Shown here piece after piece: positions 1-6,891 of a stretch of DNA of 6,891 nt. Positions within the stretch are counted from its first letter, which is position 1. Each line of letters begins with the position of its first letter. This stretch comes from Deinococcus ruber (GTDB taxonomy: Bacteria > Deinococcota > Deinococci > Deinococcales > Deinococcaceae). The stretch is from positions 1 to 6,891 of the forward strand of contig NZ_BMQL01000102.1 in assembly GCF_014648095.1 (NCBI RefSeq), read 5' to 3'. The position numbers were made by a program, and so were the translations under genes. Below the pieces are notes generated by a model. That model ran no database searches, was not told where the DNA came from, and saw only the letters and a list, made by a program, of their open reading frames with translations.

Positions 1-359
1 CACGGCCTGAAAGTGTCCCACGTCGGGGACGCTCTTTCATAAAATCTGTCAGGCGGCCAGGTACATTCTCTCTTTATGATCCCGGAACGGTCATAGATCA
101 GTTCTATATTTTCGACTTTACCGGGTCAAACACCGTTTCGGGCTGCTATTACCTGATCGATCTGTCTACCAATGCGATGTCGTCGTGTTATGCAATGAAT
201 GGCAACAGAACCTCCCTCAGTACCAGCAGTCTTCCGGCGCTCAGCGCCATGCAGGGGCCGAAGATTCAGGCAACCCGCCTACACGAAGCCGCCACCTCCT
301 CGGCCCAGGGCACGGCTTACACCGAGTATCTGCACCTGAAGTCGGAAGCAAAAAAGTAG
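1..359 (+). CDS. Unrecognised protein, C-terminal part (5' end outside window)
   Basis: The frame is open from position 3 to the TAG at 357-359, giving 118 residues with the N-terminus missing. The first ATG is at 177, but reading upstream of it gives protein-like sequence (LYDPGTVIDQFYIFDFTG, then TVSGCYYLIDLSTNAMSSCY), so 177 is unlikely to be the true start. The segment is rich in aromatic residues, Ser, Thr and Asn, and has two cysteines 16 residues apart (GCYY and SSCY), which could form a disulfide in an exported protein. A polar, Ala/Ser/Gln-rich stretch and the charged end LKSEAKK follow. There is no membrane segment or known catalytic motif in the visible part. Third codon positions are clearly less GC-rich than in the neighbouring genes. 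I do not recognise the family; secretion is only an inference. The first ~20 codons are the least certain, because frame 1 is also open there and ends at a TAA at 40-42, so a frame change or a gene boundary could lie near the left edge. Confidence 0.55.
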   Translation, partial: RPESVPRRGRSFIKSVRRPGTFSLYDPGTVIDQFYIFDFTGSNTVSGCYYLIDLSTNAMSSCYAMNGNRTSLSTSSLPALSAMQGPKIQATRLHEAATSSAQGTAYTEYLHLKSEAKK

Positions 360-390
360 CGGCCTTCGGCCAGTTCACAGCCATTCACCG

Positions 391-436
391 ATCAGAAAGG
401 CGGCCCACCCCAACCGGAGTGAGCCGCCTTTCTGAT
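391..436. terminator. Bidirectional intrinsic terminator between convergent genes
   Basis: A perfect 13-bp inverted repeat, ATCAGAAAGGCGG (391-403) and CCGCCTTTCTGAT (424-436), surrounds 20 nt that can pair further (404/423, 406-408/419-421, 410-411/416-417) down to a four-base loop. The AAA/TTT next to the GC core (396-398 and 429-431) gives a T-run on either strand, followed by a pyrimidine-rich stretch at 437-443 on the + strand. It lies 31 nt after the left-edge gene and 12 nt after the lon stop, so it can end transcription from both sides. The U-tract is short and partly within the stem, so termination strength is uncertain. Confidence 0.8.
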
Positions 437-448
437 TCCCTTTCGCGC

Positions 449-2938
<2,490 letters not shown>

Positions 2939-2944
2939 ATTCGT

Positions 2945-2950
2945 CTCCTT
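2945..2950 (-). promoter_or_regulatory. lon ribosome binding site
   Basis: On the minus strand AAGGAG (2950-2945) is followed by six bases and then the ATG at 2938. This near-perfect Shine-Dalgarno sequence fixes the lon start and rules out the longer open frame beginning at 3058. Lon is the only gene with a visible start in this window that has a clear ribosome binding site. Confidence 0.88.
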
Positions 2951-2962
2951 TCGCCCAGATAA

Positions 2963-2983
2963 CTTGAGTGCCATCATATCAAG
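2963..2983. promoter_or_regulatory. HAIR-like operator, probable HspR binding site at lon
   Basis: On the + strand the site reads CTTGAGT-N7-TATCAAG, matching the HspR-associated inverted repeat consensus CTTGAGT-N7-ACTCAAG at 12 of 14 positions with exact spacing. The arms also extend as a 7-bp perfect dyad, AACTTGA (2961-2967) and TCAAGTT (2979-2985). The -10 box (2978-2973) lies inside the site and the predicted start falls in the proximal arm, so a bound repressor would block RNA polymerase. HspR is a MerR-type heat-shock repressor known in Deinococcus and Actinobacteria, where it controls chaperone and protease genes including lon in some species. No hspR gene lies in this window. Confidence 0.75.
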
Positions 2984-3001
2984 TTTGTGGAGATAGTACA
3001 A
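2973..3001 (-). promoter_or_regulatory. lon promoter, sigma70 type
   Basis: Read on the minus strand, TTGTAC (3001-2996) is a partial -35 match, followed by a 17-nt spacer and TATGAT (2978-2973), five of six matches to TATAAT. Transcription would start near 2965-2969, giving a leader of roughly 30 nt that contains the AAGGAG ribosome binding site. The optimal spacing and the position just upstream of lon support the call; the start site itself is inferred. Confidence 0.72.
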
Positions 3002-3083
3002 GCCAGGAAGCAGCGGGCGGACAGCGGAAACAGAGCCAATCGTCCACGCGGGGCACACGGTCTGAGGTGCGTCCAGCGGGTCT

Positions 3084-3117
3084 TTACGGTAGCGCCTCGC
3101 CTCTGACAGAACCGTAA
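3084..3117. repeat. Inverted repeat in lon/thioesterase intergenic region
   Basis: TTACGGT (3084-3090) and ACCGTAA (3111-3117) form a perfect 7-bp dyad separated by 20 nt. It sits in the middle of the 248-nt gap between the divergent lon and thioesterase genes, about 80-100 bases from each start. No T-run follows, so it does not look like a terminator. It could be an operator with widely spaced half-sites, or chance. Confidence 0.35.
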
Positions 3118-3173
3118 CCGAATCTGACGCAACCTTGAGCGATGGGGGTAGGCTGAAGAGGAAGCGAACCGCC

Positions 3174-3179
3174 TACACT
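3174..3179 (+). promoter_or_regulatory. Candidate -10 box for a leaderless thioesterase transcript
   Basis: TACACT (TAnnnT) ends seven bases before the ATG at 3187. This spacing would place the transcription start at or next to the start codon, so the mRNA would be leaderless. In agreement, no good Shine-Dalgarno sequence precedes the ATG. No convincing -35 element is visible. Confidence 0.5.
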
Positions 3180-3186
3180 GCCAGGT

Positions 3187-3630
3187 ATGATGTCTGACGC
3201 ATCCACCCCCGGCCTGTCCACGCCCGACGCCGAACCCCCGATCCTGCCTGCCCCGCGCAGCAGCGCCCGCATGCTGGAACTGGTCTTCCCCAAAGACCTG
3301 AACGGGCACGGCACCGCGTTCGGCGGCTTCGTCCTGAGCCTGATGGACAAGGCCGCCAGCATGGCCGCCATCCGCCACTGTCAGGGCAGCGTGGTCACGG
3401 CCCGCATGGAAGCAGTCGATTTTCACCTGCCGATTCGCCGGGGCGACGCGGTGGCGCTGGAAGCCGAGGTGGTGCATACCGGGCGCACCAGCATGCGCGT
3501 GAAGGTGGACGTGTACCGCGAAACGCTGGCAACCGGACAGCAGCAACTGGCGACCAGCGGCATGTTCGTCTTTGTGGCCGTGGACGAACACGGCAAGCCC
3601 CGGCCCATCGTGCGGCAGGACGGCACCTGA
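3187..3630 (+). CDS. Acyl-CoA thioesterase, hotdog fold (YciA/ACOT-like)
   Basis: The 147-residue product matches the single-hotdog cytosolic acyl-CoA thioester hydrolase family, which cleaves acyl-CoA to free acid and CoA. After a Pro/Ser-rich N-terminal stretch (~1-27), the motif NGHGTAFGG (N39 to G47) and helix LSLMDKAAS (D54) carry the expected catalytic Asn and Asp. [19 protein letters not shown] (69-87) and [12 protein letters not shown] (99-110) are the conserved beta strands. Length is normal for the family, which assembles as dimers to hexamers. The start is the first of two adjacent ATGs; the second, at 3190, is equally possible, and a TACACT box seven bases upstream favours the first. 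The neighbours give no clue to the substrate. Chain-length preference cannot be read from sequence. Confidence 0.9.
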   Translation: MMSDASTPGLSTPDAEPPILPAPRSSARMLELVFPKDLNGHGTAFGGFVLSLMDKAASMAAIRHCQGSVVTARMEAVDFHLPIRRGDAVALEAEVVHTGRTSMRVKVDVYRETLATGQQQLATSGMFVFVAVDEHGKPRPIVRQDGT

Positions 3631-3661
3631 TTTCCCCCAGGCCCACCTGAGCTGGCTTTCT

Positions 3662-3682
3662 CTTCCGAAGATGTTTCGGAAG
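3662..3682. repeat. Perfect 8-bp inverted repeat upstream of HAD gene
   Basis: CTTCCGAA (3662-3669) and TTCGGAAG (3675-3682) are exact complements around a five-base spacer. The dyad begins 31 nt after the thioesterase stop and ends 19 nt before the candidate -10 box of the HAD gene, thus covering where a -35 element would be. It could be an operator for the HAD gene or a stem ending the thioesterase transcript, but no T-run follows it on the + strand, which makes an intrinsic terminator less likely. Confidence 0.55.
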
Positions 3683-3701
3683 CGATATGACGCGGCTGCG
3701 C

Positions 3702-3707
3702 TAGCCT
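3702..3707 (+). promoter_or_regulatory. Candidate -10 box for a leaderless HAD transcript
   Basis: TAGCCT (TAnnnT) lies six bases before the ATG at 3714, separated by GGGGGC. The arrangement matches a leaderless Deinococcus start. The G-run is too close to the ATG to act as a good ribosome binding site. No recognisable -35 element is seen. Confidence 0.5.
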
Positions 3708-3713
3708 GGGGGC

Positions 3714-4508
3714 ATGGTTTCTCTTCTGCTCGCCTTCGATCTCGACGGCACCCTGATTCCCGAAGGCGGCCTGACCGTGCCGCAGGCGACCCGCCGGGCA
3801 CTGGCACGGCTGCATGCGCTGGACGTGAAAATCGCCATCATCACCGGGCGCGACGTGCCGCCCGACGACGTGCTGGACGCGGCCCGGCCCACCGCTGTCG
3901 CCACCAACAACGGCGGGCGCATCCTGCTGAACGGCGAACTGCACCGCGAGGCCCGCTTCGATGAAGCCGACCTGCGGGCAGTGCTGGCGCATGGCCTGGA
4001 CGACGCCCGCGTGATCGTCTTCACCGTCGATCAGGTGTATGTGGACATTCCGCCGAATACGCCCGCGCCGCACTGGCTGGCCCACCGCGCTCACGCCCCG
4101 CTGTCCGAGGCTCCGATGGGGAGCGTGCTGAAAGTGGGCTTCTATCACCCCGACATTCGCGGCTGGCGCGACGCGTTGGAGCAGTCACATCCGCATCTGG
4201 TGATGACCGGAGCGCAGCCGCCCTACACCGAATTTCTGACGGTCACACCCAGCGGGGCCGACAAGGGCGCGGCGTTGGTGGCGATTGCCGAGGCGCTGAA
4301 CATCGAACTCAGCAACACCATCGCCTTTGGAGACAGCGACAACGACGTGGCGATGCTGGAACTGGCGGGCCATGCGGTGCAGCTCGGACACCTGCCGCTG
4401 CTGCACCCGCACGCCGATGAAGTACTGGACGGGCCGGAAGCGCTCGGTGCGTATCTGGACGGACTGGCTGAACAGCTTGAGCAAGCAGAGCTGAGCGCTC
4501 AGCACTGA
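3714..4508 (+). CDS. HAD-superfamily phosphatase, Cof/IIB subfamily
   Basis: The 264-residue cytosolic product carries all four HAD motifs: DLDGT (nucleophile D9, acid/base D11), the motif II Thr in ITGRD (T44), the motif III Lys in GADKGAAL (K184) and the Mg-binding GDSDND (206-211). TNNGG (65-69) and the cap inserted between motifs II and III (~80-180) place it in the C2B group with E. coli Cof, YbhA and YidA. These are phosphatases of sugar phosphates, phosphorylated cofactors or nucleotides. Length is normal. The exact substrate cannot be read from the sequence. The ATG at 3714 puts the nucleophile at residue 9, as usual, and a leaderless-type box lies just upstream. It is 83 nt after the thioesterase on the same strand, with a dyad between, so it is probably transcribed separately. 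It converges with the ABC gene, leaving 42 nt between stops. Confidence 0.93.
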   Translation: MVSLLLAFDLDGTLIPEGGLTVPQATRRALARLHALDVKIAIITGRDVPPDDVLDAARPTAVATNNGGRILLNGELHREARFDEADLRAVLAHGLDDARVIVFTVDQVYVDIPPNTPAPHWLAHRAHAPLSEAPMGSVLKVGFYHPDIRGWRDALEQSHPHLVMTGAQPPYTEFLTVTPSGADKGAALVAIAEALNIELSNTIAFGDSDNDVAMLELAGHAVQLGHLPLLHPHADEVLDGPEALGAYLDGLAEQLEQAELSAQH

Positions 4509-4550
4509 ATTCCGGTCTCGCTGCCTGGACAAGGTCAGCCAGTCGGCGGC

Positions 4551-5996
4551 TCACAGCTCACGGCTGATAGCTGCGTCTCGCACTCTCCCCTGCTCCAGAT
4601 GCAGATGGTCGGTCAGGCCCGGCGGCGCGTCTTCGGCGCGGTGGGCAATCACCAGCAGATGCGTACCCGCCGCCCGCACGTCGTCCAGCAGGGCCAGCAC
4701 CGCCGCCTGCGAAGCCGCGTCCAGAAAGTCCAGCGGTTCATCGAGCAGCAGCAGCGTGGGCGCGTGCAACACGGCGCGGGCCAGTAGCAGCCGTTTGAGC
4801 TGCCCCTGGCTGAGCGTGTCGGCGCTGCGCGTCAGCAGGTCGGTCACCTCCAGCCGCGCTGCCAGTTCGTGAACGCGCACGGTCTGAGCGGGCGTCAGGG
4901 TGGGCGCAAAGCCCTCGCTGCCGCTGTAGCCCGACGCGATCACCGAAAAGCCGCTCCACTCGCGCCGCTGCCGGATCGCCAGTTCCGCGCCCACCACCCC
5001 GATAGCGCGTCGCCGCTCGCTCAGCAGATCGCGCCGCAGGAAAGGACGGGTGACGCGGCCCCCCAGCGCAGGAAAGAATTCTCCGGCGATCAGGCGGGCC
5101 AGCGTCGATTTTCCGGCCCCGTTGTCGCCTGTAATCAGCCAGTGCTGACCCTGCCGCCACGTCCAGCTGATCGGCCCCAGCGCAAGGTGACCGTTGCGGT
5201 ACACGGTGGCCTGCTCCAGCGTGACGAGTGCGGGGGCATGGATGGGTGATACGGGATGGGTGACGAGTCGCGGAGCCGTGCGGGTGGAGACCGTGGGCGG
5301 AGCCTCGTGGCGCACGGTGCCGCCGCCGATGTGCAGGTGTTTCCAGTTCAGGGCCGGGGCTTCCTCGGGGCGGTGGGTCGCCAGCAGCAGCGCCACGCCC
5401 TCGCCCGCCACCGCTTCCAGCACGCCGCGCAACTCGGCCCGCGCTTCCACGCTCAGCCCGTCGGTGAATTCGTCGAGCAGCAGCGCTTTCGGGCGACTCA
5501 TCAGGGCGCGGGCCAGCAGCACCCGCCGCCGCTGCCCGTGCGACAGCGTGCGGAAATCCTGCTCCAGCCAGCCGCCGACGCCCGTGAGCCGCGAGACTTC
5601 CGAAACCCGTGCCAGCGCGTCTGCATCTGCTTCCCACAGGCGCAGCATGTCGCCCTCGATGCCCGCTAACAGCACGTCCTGCACCGTCTGCGCCCAGTCG
5701 CGGGTCAGAAACCACGCCTCCTGCGCCGGGCTGACCAGTGCGAAGGCCCGCAGCGCCCGCACTGCCGACGTTCGCCACGCCCCGTCCAGAAAATACCGCC
5801 GCGTGCCCGCCGTGGGAGACAGATCGCCGCGCAGCAGGCCCAGCAGCGTACTTTTCCCGCCGCCGTTCGGCCCGGTCAGCAGCCACGCCTCGCCGGGAAA
5901 CAGCTCGAACTGGATATCTGCAAGAATCGGCACGCCGCCCACATTGACCGAGACGGCTTCGAGGCGGGCGAGCGGCAGGACGGGCGAGGCAGTCAC
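4551..5996 (-). CDS. Tandem-domain soluble ABC ATPase, ModF/PhrA-like
   Basis: This 481-residue protein has two ABC nucleotide-binding domains and no membrane segment. Domain 1 has Walker A GPNGGGKST (42-50), signature LSHGQ (151-155), Walker B LLLDEF (D175, E176) and the H-loop ATHR (H208). Domain 2 has GDNGAGKST (290-298), LSQGQ (395-399), LLLLDEP (D419, E420) and IAHR (H452). Length, order and the HRAEDAP stretch near the end resemble E. coli ModF (PhrA, ~490 aa), a protein without a settled role that is linked by name to molybdate uptake and photorepair. No modABC gene is present here. The GTG at 5996 is chosen because TATCCT lies seven bases upstream; a GTG at 6029, three bases after the upstream stop, would add 11 residues and allow translational coupling. 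The domain 2 Q-loop lacks its Gln (VVGAEL). The gene could also be co-transcribed with the ABC-F gene upstream. Confidence 0.85.
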   Translation of the reverse strand: MTASPVLPLARLEAVSVNVGGVPILADIQFELFPGEAWLLTGPNGGGKSTLLGLLRGDLSPTAGTRRYFLDGAWRTSAVRALRAFALVSPAQEAWFLTRDWAQTVQDVLLAGIEGDMLRLWEADADALARVSEVSRLTGVGGWLEQDFRTLSHGQRRRVLLARALMSRPKALLLDEFTDGLSVEARAELRGVLEAVAGEGVALLLATHRPEEAPALNWKHLHIGGGTVRHEAPPTVSTRTAPRLVTHPVSPIHAPALVTLEQATVYRNGHLALGPISWTWRQGQHWLITGDNGAGKSTLARLIAGEFFPALGGRVTRPFLRRDLLSERRRAIGVVGAELAIRQRREWSGFSVIASGYSGSEGFAPTLTPAQTVRVHELAARLEVTDLLTRSADTLSQGQLKRLLLARAVLHAPTLLLLDEPLDFLDAASQAAVLALLDDVRAAGTHLLVIAHRAEDAPPGLTDHLHLEQGRVRDAAISREL

Positions 5997-6003
5997 GGCA
6001 AGC

Positions 6004-6009
6004 AGGATA
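6004..6009 (-). promoter_or_regulatory. Candidate -10 box inside the ABC-F/ABC junction
   Basis: On the minus strand TATCCT (6009-6004) is followed by seven bases and the GTG at 5996. The spacing equals that at the thioesterase gene, suggesting a leaderless internal promoter. It lies inside the longer reading frame that starts at 6029, so it also bears on start choice. No -35 element is apparent. Confidence 0.4.
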
Positions 6010-6032
6010 GTGCCTGCGCCCCTGCCCACAGT

Positions 6033-6891
<859 letters not shown>

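Noticed and set aside
361..371. Small hairpin GGCC-TTC-GGCC after the left-edge gene
   Set aside because: Only four base pairs with no T-run; the 391-436 structure explains termination far better.
2939..3058. 40-residue N-terminal extension of Lon starting at 3058
   Set aside because: The ATG at 2938 has an AAGGAG six bases upstream, and the extension overlaps the promoter and the HAIR-like operator.
3134..3154. Second HspR-like half-site, CTTGAGC
   Set aside because: No matching CTCAAG-like arm occurs at the required seven-base spacing.
2974..3807. 277-codon minus-strand frame opposite the thioesterase
   Set aside because: It lies antisense to a recognised hotdog enzyme and runs through the lon promoter; no recognisable domain.
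4509..4567. Terminator between the convergent HAD and ABC genes (TCAGCC at 4535-4540, GGCTGA at 4562-4567)
   Set aside because: The arms are six bases with a 21-nt loop and no T-run, and one arm is inside the coding region; not enough to call a terminator.

Overview
The window is high-GC bacterial chromosome and most likely comes from a Deinococcus. Three things suggest this: the Lon protein sequence, a near-consensus HspR operator (HAIR type) on the lon promoter, and start codons placed 6-7 nt after a TAnnnT box, as in the leaderless transcripts common in that genus. The assignment is inference; no 16S rRNA or other marker gene is present.

Layout, left to right. Positions 1-359 (+) hold the 3' end of an unrecognised gene that enters from the left edge; its base composition is less GC-rich than the rest. 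A strong symmetrical hairpin (391-436) separates it from the convergent lon gene (449-2938, -), which is complete. The lon upstream region (2939-3186) carries a sigma70-type promoter overlapped by the HAIR-like operator, plus unexplained dyads and direct repeats. Two genes then run on the + strand: a hotdog-fold acyl-CoA thioesterase (3187-3630) and a Cof/IIB-type HAD phosphatase (3714-4508), each with its own candidate leaderless promoter. The HAD gene converges on a minus-strand pair: a soluble tandem ABC ATPase resembling ModF/PhrA (4551-5996) and, immediately upstream of it, the C-terminal part of an ABC-F ATPase (6033-6891), which runs off the right edge.

There is no single pathway here. 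Lon degrades misfolded and regulatory proteins and is probably derepressed on heat shock through HspR. The thioesterase and the HAD enzyme look like stand-alone cytosolic housekeeping or metabolite-repair functions. The two ABC proteins have no membrane segments in the parts seen and have no permease next to them. The ABC-F protein belongs to a family that acts on the ribosome; the role of the ModF-like protein is uncertain. I found no CRISPR array, tRNA, rRNA, insertion sequence or defence system, and no convincing sign of a new multi-gene system. The best secondary signals are the HspR-type operator, the orphan left-edge protein and several non-coding dyads.
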